NCBI GenBank assembly: GCA_964611585.1
Contig: CAZTAK010000008.1
Span: forward strand, 1 to 59,495
Direction of reading: 5' to 3'
Length of the DNA: 59,495 nucleotides
DNA from: CAZTAK01 sp964611585
GTDB lineage: Bacteria; Pseudomonadota; Alphaproteobacteria; SHVP01
How positions within the stretch are numbered: the first letter of the stretch is position 1; every line of letters begins with the position of its first letter. The position numbers and the translations under genes are program-made. Below the pieces are notes generated by a model. That model did no database searches. It worked only from the letters and a program-made list of their open reading frames with translations, and was not told the origin of the DNA. This document shows, piece after piece, positions 8,636 through 17,105 of the stretch.

Positions 8636-9460
8636 TTAGCGCGGGGCGGCCTGTTCCTGACGCTTCGACAACAGCACAAGCACGCTCGCCGCGGTCTCTT
8701 CGATCGAACGTCCAGCGACGTCGATAACGGGCCAGTCCATTCGGCTGAACAGCCGGCGCGCCGCTGCAACCTCGGTCTTGACGGCATCCTCATCGGTATA
8801 GGCGGATTCGTTGCCTTCACTGAGCAGCTTCATCCGGTTGCGGCGGATCTGGACCAGACGTTTGACCGTGTTGGTCAATCCCACGACCAGTGGCCCCTCG
8901 AGGGTGAACAATTCTTCCGGCTCCGGTTGATTGGGCACGATCGGTACATTCGCCACCCGAACCGAGCGATTGGCGAGATACATGCTGGTCGGGGTTTTGG
9001 ACGTGCGCGAGACGCCGACCAGAACAACATCGGCATCGGCAAGATCGGCGAGAGATTGGCCGTCGTCATGGGTCAGCGTGAACTGCATCGCTTCGATACG
9101 CTCGAAATATTCTTCGTCGAGGGCGTGCTGGCGTCCGGGCTGAGCGCGGCTTTCTGCGTGCAGGAATGTCCCCAACGCCCGGATCGTCGGCATCAAAACG
9201 TCCACCGACACGAGGTTCAACCGCCGGCAGGTTTGTTCGAGACTGCGCCGCAGTTCATCGTCCACCAGCGTGTAAAGGACGATGCCGGGGTACTCAGCCA
9301 TTCCTTCGAACACCTCATCGAGTTGGCGCCGGGTCCGTACCATCGTCCATAGATGTTCTTTGGACTGCGAATTGGCGAATTGTGTAATCGCCGCGCGCGC
9401 CACGAGCTGAAGCGTTTCACCAGTAGCGTCCGAAACAAGATGAAGATGAAAATGACTCAT
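8636..9460 (-). CDS. Pyruvate,phosphate/water dikinase regulatory protein (PPSRP, DUF299)
   Basis: Bifunctional kinase/pyrophosphorylase that inactivates and reactivates PEP synthase or pyruvate phosphate dikinase by ADP-dependent phosphorylation. It has 274 residues. Family signatures are FHLHLVSDATGETLQLVARA at the N-terminus, VLVGVSRTSKTPTSMYLANR with the P-loop-like GVSRTSKTPTS at about residues 148-158, and WPVIDVAGRSIEETAASVL at the end. The gene is the left neighbour of the proposed origin; the same DUF299-oriC-hemE order is known in Caulobacter and Rickettsia. Confidence 0.95.
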   Translation of the reverse strand: MSHFHLHLVSDATGETLQLVARAAITQFANSQSKEHLWTMVRTRRQLDEVFEGMAEYPGIVLYTLVDDELRRSLEQTCRRLNLVSVDVLMPTIRALGTFLHAESRAQPGRQHALDEEYFERIEAMQFTLTHDDGQSLADLADADVVLVGVSRTSKTPTSMYLANRSVRVANVPIVPNQPEPEELFTLEGPLVVGLTNTVKRLVQIRRNRMKLLSEGNESAYTDEDAVKTEVAAARRLFSRMDWPVIDVAGRSIEETAASVLVLLSKRQEQAAPR

Positions 9461-9861
9461 AACCTGGGGATCAATCTGGATATCTGGTAGAATCCGTCGG
9501 GTCCGATATTCTTGCCCCCAATGATGCAGAATCGGTTCGTATCCCTATGCACTGTGGGCAATTCCAACTCACGCATCCTAATATAGGGGAACGTCAAATC
9601 CGGCTGGTATCGACATAACAATAGTATCCCACAGCTACCGCTCGCCAACACCTCGACTTGCCGCACTTCAATCGGTTATCCCCATAATAGGGTTGGCGGC
9701 ATTCACCTAAAATCCGCAACAGCCAAATCCATGTGTCCAGAAAACAATCCCCCACATTCACCCCACTACTTCAACTACTACCTAAGATTCAATTATTATT
9801 AAGTATATAGGATCGTTCGGACGATAAGGTCCGATCGCGTTACTAGGGCAACATTCATTCA
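9461..9861. other. oriC: Probable chromosomal origin of replication (oriC)
   Basis: A 401-base stretch with no convincing gene, between the divergent PPSRP gene and hemE, the place of the characterised origins of Caulobacter and Rickettsia. Near-consensus DnaA boxes (consensus TTATCCACA or TGATCCACA) are TGATCCCCA on the minus strand at 9465-9473 and TTATCCCCA on the plus strand at 9676-9684, one mismatch each. Weaker matches lie at 9553-9561 (minus, TTGCCCACA) and 9511-9520. An AT-rich tract at 9781-9810, about 20% GC in a chromosome far richer in GC, could be the unwinding element. The octamer AATCGGTT occurs next to TATCCC-type sequence twice (near 9531 and 9670). Position is the stronger evidence; the boxes are few and imperfect. 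Confidence 0.7.
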
Positions 9862-10941
9862 ATGAAACAAGTGAAGTCCGGAGCGTCACCGAGCAGCATT
9901 GTAGCCGAAGGAGCCAAATCGATGCTGCGGGTATTGGCCGGAGAAGTTGTTTCGCCGCCGCCATTCTGGCTGATGCGGCAGGCGGGAAGGTATTTGCCCG
10001 AGTACCGCAAGATACGCGACCAGGCCGGGGGATTTCTCGACCTCTGCTATTCGCCTAACAAGGCAGTGGAAGTAACGCTCCAGCCGATCCGCCACTTTGG
10101 CATGGATGCGGCCATCCTGTTTGCCGACATTCTGGTGATTCCGGACGCTCTCGGTCAGGATCTGCGCTTTGCCGTTGGCGAGGGACCGTTGCTGGATCCG
10201 ATCCGCGACCAGGCCGCGCTTGGCCGACTCAATCCTGATTTTATCGATCAAAAGCTCGATCCGATCTACGAGACGGTATCCCGCCTGCGGTCGGATCTGC
10301 CGGGCGAGACCACCTTGATCGGATTCGCCGGGGCGCCGTGGACAGTGGCTACCTACATGGTCGAAGGCAAAGGAAGCCGGGACTTTACCGAAACCAAGTT
10401 ATGGGCTTACCGCGACCCGGACGGGTTTGCAAAGCTGATCGTGATTCTGGTTGAGGCGACGATCCATTACCTGCGCCGCCAGATCGACGCCGGCGCCGAG
10501 GTAATCCAGATTTTCGATACCTGGGCCGGGGTCCTGCCGGCGCCGGAGTTCGGCCGCTGGTGCATCGAACCGACGGCACAGATAGTGGCGGCCCTGAAGG
10601 AGTCGCACGCCGAGGTTCCGGTTATCGGATTTCCGCGCGGCGCCGGGTTGGCGCTGCATCGTTACGTGGCCGGAACGGGTGTCGATGCCGTGAGCCTTGA
10701 CACCGGCATCCCCACCGAATGGGCGGCCAAGACCCTTCAGCCCCGGATTCCGGTGCAGGGAAATCTCGATCCGATAATGCTGGTGGCGGGCGGGGAGGCG
10801 CTGGATCGGGCGGCGCGGCAAGTTCTGGAGTCGCTGGCGGCGGGCCCGTTCGTGTTCAACCTCGGTCACGGGATCATCCCCGAAACCCCGCCCGAGCATG
10901 TCGCCCAGCTTGCCAGGATTATCCGTGGCTGGAAGGGCTGA
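9862..10941 (+). CDS. hemE: Uroporphyrinogen decarboxylase
   Basis: Converts uroporphyrinogen III to coproporphyrinogen III in heme synthesis. It has 359 residues. The signature PPFWLMRQAGRYLPEYR holds the substrate-binding arginines. FADILVIPDALG, LIGFAGAPWTVATYMVEGKG and FNLGHGIIPETPPEHV are also family motifs. The chosen ATG at 9862 gives about 20 extra N-terminal residues; the internal ATG at 9922 (MLRVLAGE) would give a standard N-terminus. It is the right neighbour of the probable origin and the first gene of hemE-hemH-hemJ. Confidence 0.97.
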   Translation: MKQVKSGASPSSIVAEGAKSMLRVLAGEVVSPPPFWLMRQAGRYLPEYRKIRDQAGGFLDLCYSPNKAVEVTLQPIRHFGMDAAILFADILVIPDALGQDLRFAVGEGPLLDPIRDQAALGRLNPDFIDQKLDPIYETVSRLRSDLPGETTLIGFAGAPWTVATYMVEGKGSRDFTETKLWAYRDPDGFAKLIVILVEATIHYLRRQIDAGAEVIQIFDTWAGVLPAPEFGRWCIEPTAQIVAALKESHAEVPVIGFPRGAGLALHRYVAGTGVDAVSLDTGIPTEWAAKTLQPRIPVQGNLDPIMLVAGGEALDRAARQVLESLAAGPFVFNLGHGIIPETPPEHVAQLARIIRGWKG

Positions 10942-12009
10942 GTGATGGCGCGGACGGCGGTCGTTCTGTTCAATATCGGCGGGCCCGATCAGCCGTCCGC
11001 GGTGCGGCCGTTCCTGTTCAACCTGTTCAGCGATCCGGCGATGATCCGTCTGCCGGGACCGCTGCGCTGGGTATTCGCCCAGGTGATTTCGCGGCTTCGT
11101 GCCCGCACGGCGGAGGATATCTATGCCCGCATCGGCGACAAGTCGCCGATTCTGGAGGAAACCGTGGCGCAGGCGCAGGCGCTCGCCGACGAACTCGCCG
11201 ATAGCGCCGGCGAGCTCAAAGTCTTTATCGCCATGCGTTACTGGCACCCTTTCGCTTCCGAGACCGTTGCCCAGGTGGCGGGGTGGGCGCCCGACCGGGT
11301 GGTCCTGCTGCCGCTTTATCCGCAGTATTCGACCACCACCACGGCCTCTTCGGCGGCAGACTGGGACCGGGCCGCGAAACGGTCGGGTCTTGCCGCGCCC
11401 GTGCACACGGTGTGCTGCTACCCCTCGCAAGAGGCGTTTATCGAAGCCCATGCCGATCAGATCCGCGACGGCCTTGCCCGCGCCCGTGCAGAGGCCCCGA
11501 AGGCGGTGGTGCGGGTGCTGTTTTCAGCTCACGGACTGCCCAAGCGTATCGTCGACGCCGGCGATCCCTACGCCTGGCAGGTCGAGCGGACGGCCGCCGC
11601 CATCGCCGCCGCTGTCGGTGACCCGGACCTCGACTGGCGGGTTTGCTATCAGAGCCGGGTCGGGCCGCTGGAATGGATCGGGCCGGCCACCTCGGAAGAG
11701 CTGGTGGACGCCGGCGCCAAGGACTGTGCCGTGGTCCTGGCGCCGATCGCCTTCGTTTCGGAACATTCCGAGACCCTGGTCGAACTCGATATCCAATACC
11801 GTCGGCTGGCCGATCAGGCCGGCGTTGTCGCCTACGTGCGGGTGCCAGCCTTGGGCAAGCATCCGGGCTTTGTCGCCGCACTGGCCGATATGACACGGGC
11901 TGCCCTTGACGCCGGCCCCGGCGGGCCGGTGTGTTCGGCGGAAGGCGGGCGGCTGTGCCCCGCCGTCTATAGCGCCTGCCCGTCGCGGGCGAAGCAGGAG
12001 GCCGCGTGA
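10942..12009 (+). CDS. hemH: Ferrochelatase
   Basis: Inserts ferrous iron into protoporphyrin IX. It has 355 residues from the GTG at 10942, or 354 from the ATG at 10945, directly after the hemE stop. Family features are VVLFNIGGPDQPSAVRPFLF at the N-terminus, MRYWHPF in the substrate cleft, LLPLYPQYSTTTTASS, the catalytic VLFSAHGLPKRIVDAGD, and ICYQSRVGPLEWIGP-type sequence read here as VCYQSRVGPLEWIGP. The C-terminus carries two Cys (CSAEGGRLCPAVYSAC region), which could be a small cluster-binding tail. The stop overlaps the hemJ start by 4 bases. Confidence 0.96.
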   Translation: MMARTAVVLFNIGGPDQPSAVRPFLFNLFSDPAMIRLPGPLRWVFAQVISRLRARTAEDIYARIGDKSPILEETVAQAQALADELADSAGELKVFIAMRYWHPFASETVAQVAGWAPDRVVLLPLYPQYSTTTTASSAADWDRAAKRSGLAAPVHTVCCYPSQEAFIEAHADQIRDGLARARAEAPKAVVRVLFSAHGLPKRIVDAGDPYAWQVERTAAAIAAAVGDPDLDWRVCYQSRVGPLEWIGPATSEELVDAGAKDCAVVLAPIAFVSEHSETLVELDIQYRRLADQAGVVAYVRVPALGKHPGFVAALADMTRAALDAGPGGPVCSAEGGRLCPAVYSACPSRAKQEAA

Positions 12010-12458
12010 CCTTCGAATTCCTCAGCCCGTACTACGACTGGATTCGTGCGCTCCACGTCATTTCGGTGATCGCCTGGATGGCCGGGATGCTGTATCTGCC
12101 GCGGCTGTTCGTCTACCACTGCCAGGTCGAGCGCGGATCGGCCCAATCCGACCTGTTCAAGACAATGGAGCGGCGCCTCATGCGGGCGATCACCAATCCG
12201 GCGATGGTCGCGGCTTTCGTATTTGGCGGGTTACTGTTGTTGACGCCGGGCGTGATCGACTGGAGCGCGGGCTGGATCTGGGTCAAGCTCGCGTTCGCCG
12301 TCGCGCTGACCGGCGTCCACGGGCTCTATTCGCGCTGGCGCCGGGCCTTCGAGGGCGACCGCAACCGCCGTTCCTCCCGCTTCTTCCGGATCTGGAACGA
12401 GGTGCCGACGGTGATGTTGATCGTCATCGTCATCATGGTGATCGTCAAGCCGTTCTAG
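12006..12458 (+). CDS. hemJ: Protoporphyrinogen oxidase HemJ
   Basis: Oxygen-independent type of protoporphyrinogen IX oxidase, an integral membrane protein of 150 residues. Four hydrophobic segments are visible, at about residues 12-33, 62-80, 88-105 and 133-148. The conserved N-terminal YYDWIRALHVISVIAWMAGM holds the histidine family members use to bind heme, and LPRLFVYHC follows. The start is GTG at 12006, overlapping the hemH stop (GTGA). Position after hemE-hemH supports the call, because the heme genes would otherwise lack this step. Confidence 0.95.
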   Translation: MTFEFLSPYYDWIRALHVISVIAWMAGMLYLPRLFVYHCQVERGSAQSDLFKTMERRLMRAITNPAMVAAFVFGGLLLLTPGVIDWSAGWIWVKLAFAVALTGVHGLYSRWRRAFEGDRNRRSSRFFRIWNEVPTVMLIVIVIMVIVKPF

Positions 12459-12703
12459 GTCTTGACGGGCGGGTCGGGGCAACCATATAGGCGGGGAAGC
12501 GTACCAGGCCGAAGTAGGCGAGCCCGTTGACTTCCCGCCCGGTTTCGATAATTCTGTCGCCAAGATCAACGGCCCGGCTCAACGGGACCGGCTTTCCAAC
12601 ACCGATACTCTGATTTGATCTTCCGGGCCCCGCCCCGGTCTGCCGCTGTCGCGGTTTTCCCTCCCGATGCCTCCTTCCATCATGGTTTGAACTGTTTGAG
12701 ATT

Positions 12704-13960
12704 ATGAATCTCCAGGAACTGAAGCAAAAATCGCCGACCGAGCTTTTGGAGTACGCCGAGAAGCTCGAGGTCGAGAATGCATCGACCCTGCGCAAGCAGG
12801 ACATGATGTTCGCCATCCTCAAGCAGCTGGCGGAAAACGATGTCGAAATATCGGGCAGCGGTGTGCTCGAGGTCCTTCAGGACGGATTCGGCTTCCTGCG
12901 CTCGCCCGAATCGAATTACCTGCCCGGCCCCGACGATATATACGTCAGCCCAAGCCAGATCCGCCGCTTCAGCCTGCGTACCGGCGATACCATCGAAGGC
13001 CAGATCCGTGCGCCCAAGGGGGGCGAGCGCTATTTTGCCCTGGTCAAGGTCGGACAAATCAACTTCGAGGAACCGGAAAAAGCCCAACACAAAGTCAACT
13101 TCGACAATCTTACGCCGCTCTATCCGGAAGAGCGCATCAAGCTCGAACTCGAAGACCCGACCCTGAAGGACCAGAGCTGCCGGGTCATCGACTTGATCGC
13201 GCCACTCGGCAAGGGCCAGCGGGCGCTGATCGTATCGCCGCCGCGAACCGGCAAGACGATGCTGTTGCAGAACATCGCCCACTCGATCACCGGCAATCAC
13301 CCGGAGATCTACCTGATCGTCCTCCTGATCGACGAGCGCCCCGAGGAGGTGACCGACATGGATCGGTCGGTGAAGGGCGAAGTTGTCAGCTCGACCTTCG
13401 ACGAGCCGGCCTCGCGCCACGTCCAGGTTGCTGAAATGGTGATTGCAAAAGCGAAGCGCCTGGTTGAGCACAAACGCGACGTAGTGATCCTGCTGGATTC
13501 GATCACCCGCCTCGCGCGCGCCTACAACACCGTCGTGCCGTCGTCGGGCAAGGTTCTGACCGGTGGTGTCGATGCCAACGCGCTGCAACGCCCGAAACGC
13601 TTTTTCGGCGCCGCGCGCAACATCGAAGAAGGCGGATCGCTGACGATCATCGCCACTGCGCTGATCGACACCGGCAGCCGCATGGACGAAGTGATCTTCG
13701 AGGAATTCAAAGGCACCGGTAACTCGGAAATCATTCTCGACCGCAAGCTTTCCGACAAACGCACTTTCCCGGCGCTCGACATCACCAAATCCGGCACCCG
13801 CAAAGAAGAGCTGATTGTCGACAAGGGGCGGCTCGCCAAGATGTGGGTGCTGCGCCGCATTCTGATGCCGATGGGAGTGACGGATGCGATGGAATTCCTG
13901 CTCGACAAGCTCAAGCCCACAAAGAACAACGAAGACTTCTTCGATTCGATGAACACCTGA
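12704..13960 (+). CDS. rho: Transcription termination factor Rho
   Basis: Hexameric RNA helicase that ends transcription. It has 418 residues, the normal length. It begins MNLQELKQKSPTELLEYAEK (Rho N domain), followed by the RNA-binding cold-shock-like domain with GVLEVLQDGFGFLRSP. The ATPase core has Walker A SPPRTGKTMLLQNIAH, Walker B VVILLDSITRLARAYN and the Q/R-loop region with GGVDANALQRPKRFFGAARN. The 245 bases between hemJ and rho hold no gene and probably contain the rho promoter. A strong intrinsic terminator follows the stop. Confidence 0.98.
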   Translation: MNLQELKQKSPTELLEYAEKLEVENASTLRKQDMMFAILKQLAENDVEISGSGVLEVLQDGFGFLRSPESNYLPGPDDIYVSPSQIRRFSLRTGDTIEGQIRAPKGGERYFALVKVGQINFEEPEKAQHKVNFDNLTPLYPEERIKLELEDPTLKDQSCRVIDLIAPLGKGQRALIVSPPRTGKTMLLQNIAHSITGNHPEIYLIVLLIDERPEEVTDMDRSVKGEVVSSTFDEPASRHVQVAEMVIAKAKRLVEHKRDVVILLDSITRLARAYNTVVPSSGKVLTGGVDANALQRPKRFFGAARNIEEGGSLTIIATALIDTGSRMDEVIFEEFKGTGNSEIILDRKLSDKRTFPALDITKSGTRKEELIVDKGRLAKMWVLRRILMPMGVTDAMEFLLDKLKPTKNNEDFFDSMNT

Positions 13961-13983
13961 GCGCAGGACATCGGCCGAAAAAG

Positions 13984-14012
13984 AAAGCGGGGCCGCAAAG
14001 CCCCGCTTTTTT
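13984..14012 (+). terminator. Intrinsic terminator of rho
   Basis: Ten-base-pair stem AAAGCGGGGC / GCCCCGCTTT around a six-base loop (CGCAAA), running straight into a T run. It starts 24 bases after the rho stop codon. The A-rich left arm and T-rich right arm could also serve, more weakly, transcripts from the minus strand. Confidence 0.9.
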
Positions 14013-14050
14013 CGTAGCCGCGGCCGGTCCGGGGCGCTGGCGTTACCCGG

Positions 14051-14134
14051 TTACGCGAGATCGCCGGACTTTTCGAGATTTTCGTCTCTTTCGATCTCGC
14101 CGCGGGCGAACCGTTCGGCCAGGACTTCTTTTGC
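14051..14134 (-). pseudogene. Possible remnant of a SHOCT-domain C-terminus
   Basis: Downstream of the TAG stop of the 14159-15133 quinone reductase, and in the same reading frame, the minus strand encodes AKEVLAERFARGEIERDENL and then EKSGDLA before a TAA. This resembles the SHOCT (short C-terminal) domain found at the end of many small bacterial membrane proteins, whose pattern is roughly ALEILKERYARGEIDEEEF. No start codon opens this frame. It could be the decayed end of a deleted gene, or chance. Only the peptide resemblance supports it. Confidence 0.35.
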
Positions 14135-14158
14135 CCCGGGCCGGCACGCGCCGGGCGG

Positions 14159-15133
14159 CTAGACGGTGAAAACCGTCGAGCCCGTCGTTTTGCGCGCCTC
14201 CAGATCGGCATGCGCCTGCGCGGCATCTTTAAGGGCGTAGGTCTGGTTGATCTCGATTTTGACCGTCCCTGCCGAAACCAGCGCGAACAGATCACCCGCA
14301 GCCTGCTCGAGGTCGTGGCGGGTTCCGGTGTAGTGGGCGAGCGAGGGCCGGGTGATGAACAGCGATCCCTTGCCGCCGAGAAGACTCAAGTCGAACGGCG
14401 GCACCGGTCCCGAAGCCTGCCCGAACAGCACCAGCGTGCCGCGCGTCGCGAGGCAATCGAGGGAGTCCATGTAGGTGTCTTTGCCGACCGAGTCGTAGAC
14501 CACCGGAAGTTTCTTGCCATCGGTGATCTCAAGCACACGCTCGCGGAAATTCTCGCGCGTGTAGACGATCGGATGATCGCAGCCATGGGCGCGCGCAAGG
14601 TCTGCTTTTTCGTCGCTGCCGACCGTGCCGATGACGGTCGCGCCCAAGTGCTTGGCCCACTGGCAGACGATCAGACCGACCCCGCCCGAGGCCGCATGGA
14701 TCAAAATCGTATTGCCGGGCTGGACCGCGTGGATTATTCGGATCAGGTACCAGGCTGTCGTGCCCTTGAGCATCATGGCCGCGGCGGTCTCGTTGGAGAT
14801 GGCGTCGGGTAACTTGACCAGCTTGTCGGCCGGGATCAGCCGCTGTTCGGCGTAGGCCCCCATGAACATGTTGTAGGTGACGCGGTCGCCGGTCTTGACG
14901 TTGGTGACGCCCGCGCCCACCGCCTCGACCGTGCCGGCGCCTTCCATGCCGATGGTCATCGGCAGTTGCGGCGAGGGATAGAGGCCCGAGCGGAAATAAA
15001 CGTCGATGTAGTTGAGTCCGGCGGCGGACTGGCTGATTCGCGCCTCGCCCTTGCCGGGATCGCCGATCTCGACGGATTCCCACTTCAAGACCTGCGGGCC
15101 GCCGGGTTCGTGCATTCGAATTGCATGAGTCAT
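14159..15133 (-). CDS. Quinone oxidoreductase-like MDR protein, copy 4 of a tandem set
   Basis: Zinc-free medium-chain dehydrogenase/reductase related to NADPH:quinone oxidoreductase (QOR). It has 324 residues. The N-terminal GroES-like domain has AAGLNYIDVYFRSGLYP and GMEGAGTVEAVGAGV. The Rossmann domain has ILIHAASGGVGLIVCQWAKH for NADPH binding, then GATVIGTVGSDEKADLARAH and the conserved VVYDSVGKDTY. No structural-zinc cysteine cluster is present. It is the last of four similar genes in one operon, 23 bases after copy 3. Substrate unknown; quinone or enone reduction is the family expectation. Confidence 0.9.
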   Translation of the reverse strand: MTHAIRMHEPGGPQVLKWESVEIGDPGKGEARISQSAAGLNYIDVYFRSGLYPSPQLPMTIGMEGAGTVEAVGAGVTNVKTGDRVTYNMFMGAYAEQRLIPADKLVKLPDAISNETAAAMMLKGTTAWYLIRIIHAVQPGNTILIHAASGGVGLIVCQWAKHLGATVIGTVGSDEKADLARAHGCDHPIVYTRENFRERVLEITDGKKLPVVYDSVGKDTYMDSLDCLATRGTLVLFGQASGPVPPFDLSLLGGKGSLFITRPSLAHYTGTRHDLEQAAGDLFALVSAGTVKIEINQTYALKDAAQAHADLEARKTTGSTVFTV

Positions 15134-15156
15134 CGCAAGGTTCCGTGTTTCGACGT

Positions 15157-16116
15157 TCAGGGAATCAGTACCGTCGCGCCGGTGGTGCGCCGGTTGTCGA
15201 GGTCGGCAATTGCCTTATCCGTTTCCGACAATGGCCAGGTGTGCCCGATATCGATCTTCAGGCCGCCGGTGCTGACGACATCGAAGAATTCATTGGCGAC
15301 CGCCAGCATGTCTTCGCGCGTATTGGTGTAGGCCGCCAGCGTGGTGCGGATGAAGTAGCGGTCCATCGGGATTTTGGCGAAGTCTTCCGACGGTACCGGG
15401 CCCGAGGTATGGCCGTACATCGCCAGCGTGCCGAACGGCTTGAGGACGGAAAACGATTTCAGGAATGTATCCTTGCCGACCGAATCGTACACCGCATCGA
15501 CGCCCGCGCCTTCGGTGATCTCGTTGACGCGGGCGACAAAATCTTCGCGTGTGTAGTCGATGGCGTGGCCGCAGCCGCGGGCGCGTGCATAGTCGGCCTT
15601 GTCGGCGCTCGACACGGTTCCGATCACAGTGGCGCCGAGGTGTTTCGCCCACTGGCACAACAGGTTGCCGACTCCCCCGGCGGCGGCATGAATCAAAATC
15701 ACATCGCCCGTCTTCACGCGATAGCTTTGCCGGAGCAGGTACTGGACCGTCATGCTCTTCAACAGGCCCGCCGCGGCCTGCTCGTCGGAAAATGAATCCG
15801 GCAGAAGCAGCAGTTTATCCGCTGCGATCAGCCTCGCCTGGGTAAAGGCGCCCATGGTCAGACAATAGGCGGCGCGGTCGCCTTCCTTGACCTCGGTCAC
15901 GCCGGAACCCGTGGCATCGACCACGCCGGCCGCCTCGAAGCCGAGGATGCAGGGATAGGACTGGGCGGGGTAGGACCCGTCGGCGAAATGCGTGTCGATG
16001 AAGTTGAGCCCGACCGCGGTCTGGCGCAGCCGCACTTCGCCGGCGCCGGGATCGCCCACGTCGATGTCTTCCCAGGCGAGGTTGCCGGGTTTCTTCAGGA
16101 TCATCGCTTTGGTCAT
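15157..16116 (-). CDS. Quinone oxidoreductase-like MDR protein, copy 3 of a tandem set
   Basis: 319 residues, with the QOR pattern GLNFIDTHFADGSYPAQSYP, then GFEAAGVVDATGSGV and the NADPH site ILIHAAAGGVGNLLCQWAKH. The later motifs GTVSSADKADYARARGCGHA and AVYDSVGKDTFLKSF match the neighbours closely. In the glycine motif this copy reads GGVGN where the others read GGVGL. It begins 12 bases after copy 2 and so is co-transcribed. The copies differ throughout, which points to old rather than recent duplication. Confidence 0.9.
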   Translation of the reverse strand: MTKAMILKKPGNLAWEDIDVGDPGAGEVRLRQTAVGLNFIDTHFADGSYPAQSYPCILGFEAAGVVDATGSGVTEVKEGDRAAYCLTMGAFTQARLIAADKLLLLPDSFSDEQAAAGLLKSMTVQYLLRQSYRVKTGDVILIHAAAGGVGNLLCQWAKHLGATVIGTVSSADKADYARARGCGHAIDYTREDFVARVNEITEGAGVDAVYDSVGKDTFLKSFSVLKPFGTLAMYGHTSGPVPSEDFAKIPMDRYFIRTTLAAYTNTREDMLAVANEFFDVVSTGGLKIDIGHTWPLSETDKAIADLDNRRTTGATVLIP

Positions 16117-16128
16117 GGCGCGCCTCGT

Positions 16129-17103
16129 TCAGGGTTCAAGAATAAGGGATCCGGTGGTGCGGCGGGTTTCGAGGGCAACGTGGGCCTCGGCCGCTTGTGA
16201 CAGGGGGTAACGCGCGCTGATTACGGGTTCGACCGCGCCGGTTCTAAGCGCGTCGAACAACGCGGCGGCGCTTTGCAGCAGTGTCTCGCGCGATTCGGTC
16301 ACGCTTCGCACCGAAGCGCGGGTCAGGTAGGCCGACATCGGCAGATCGGCAAAACCGAACGGTGGAAGCGGCCCGGACGCGAGCCCGTACGAGGCGAGGG
16401 TTCCAGAAGACGCGACACAAGCGAGCGACCCCAGAAACGTATCCTTGCCGACTGCATCGAACACCGCGCGCACGCCGCGCCCGGACGTGATGTCTTGCAC
16501 ACGCGAGACGAAATCTTCGTGCGAATAATTGATCACATGGGCACAGCCGTAGCGGCGCGCGAGTTCGGCTTTTTCATCCGTCGAGACGGTACCGATGACG
16601 GTGGCGCCGAGGTGCTTCGCCCACTGGCACAGGATCAGCCCGACCCCGCCCGCCGCGGCATGAACGAGAATCTCGTCGCCAGCGGCAATCTGGGTGGTGC
16701 GGCGCAACAGGACCTCGGCCGTCAGTCCTTTGAGGATGACCGCGGCGGCGACATCGTCGGCAACCTCGTCTGGGAGAGGCACCAGTTGGGCGGCCGGAAT
16801 GATGCGAATCTCGGCATAGGACCCGACCGTGATCGGATAGGCGACGCGGTCGCCTGCCTCAACTTCGGCGACGCCGGTTCCGACCGCCTCGACCACCCCC
16901 GCCCCTTCAACGCCGGGCACCGCCGGCAGCGGGTCGAGCGGCATGTGGTGGGTCCCGGCGCGGTGATAGATATCGAGAAAGTTGGCCCCGATCGCGGTTT
17001 GCCGCAGCCGAACCTCGCCCGGCCCGGGCGCACCCGCGTCGAATTCATCCCAGCGCAGAACTTCGGCGCCGCCGGTCTCATGGATGCGGATGGCGTGCGG
17101 CAC
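16129..17103 (-). CDS. Quinone oxidoreductase-like MDR protein, copy 2 of a tandem set
   Basis: 324 residues. Landmarks are GANFLDIYHRAGTHHMPLDP, VPGVEGAGVVEAVGTGVAEV, the NADPH site ILVHAAAGGVGLILCQWAKH and AVFDAVGKDTFLGSLACV. The substrate-side sequence HMPLDPLPAVPG differs from the YP-containing loop of the other copies, suggesting a different substrate pocket. It starts 2 bases after the stop of copy 1. The C-terminal RRTTGSLILEP corresponds to TTGSTVFTV and TTGATVLIP in the other copies. Confidence 0.9.
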   Translation of the reverse strand: MPHAIRIHETGGAEVLRWDEFDAGAPGPGEVRLRQTAIGANFLDIYHRAGTHHMPLDPLPAVPGVEGAGVVEAVGTGVAEVEAGDRVAYPITVGSYAEIRIIPAAQLVPLPDEVADDVAAAVILKGLTAEVLLRRTTQIAAGDEILVHAAAGGVGLILCQWAKHLGATVIGTVSTDEKAELARRYGCAHVINYSHEDFVSRVQDITSGRGVRAVFDAVGKDTFLGSLACVASSGTLASYGLASGPLPPFGFADLPMSAYLTRASVRSVTESRETLLQSAAALFDALRTGAVEPVISARYPLSQAAEAHVALETRRTTGSLILEP

Positions 17104-17105
17104 GG

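Noticed and set aside
9457..9666. A 69-codon open frame on the minus strand in the proposed origin
   Set aside because: Composition is unlike the local coding style, no family pattern or ribosome site is seen, and it overlaps the origin features and the PPSRP start.
12527..12552. Possible rho promoter TTGACT with GATAAT
   Set aside because: The spacer is only 14 bases, too short for a normal promoter, so it is not listed as a feature.
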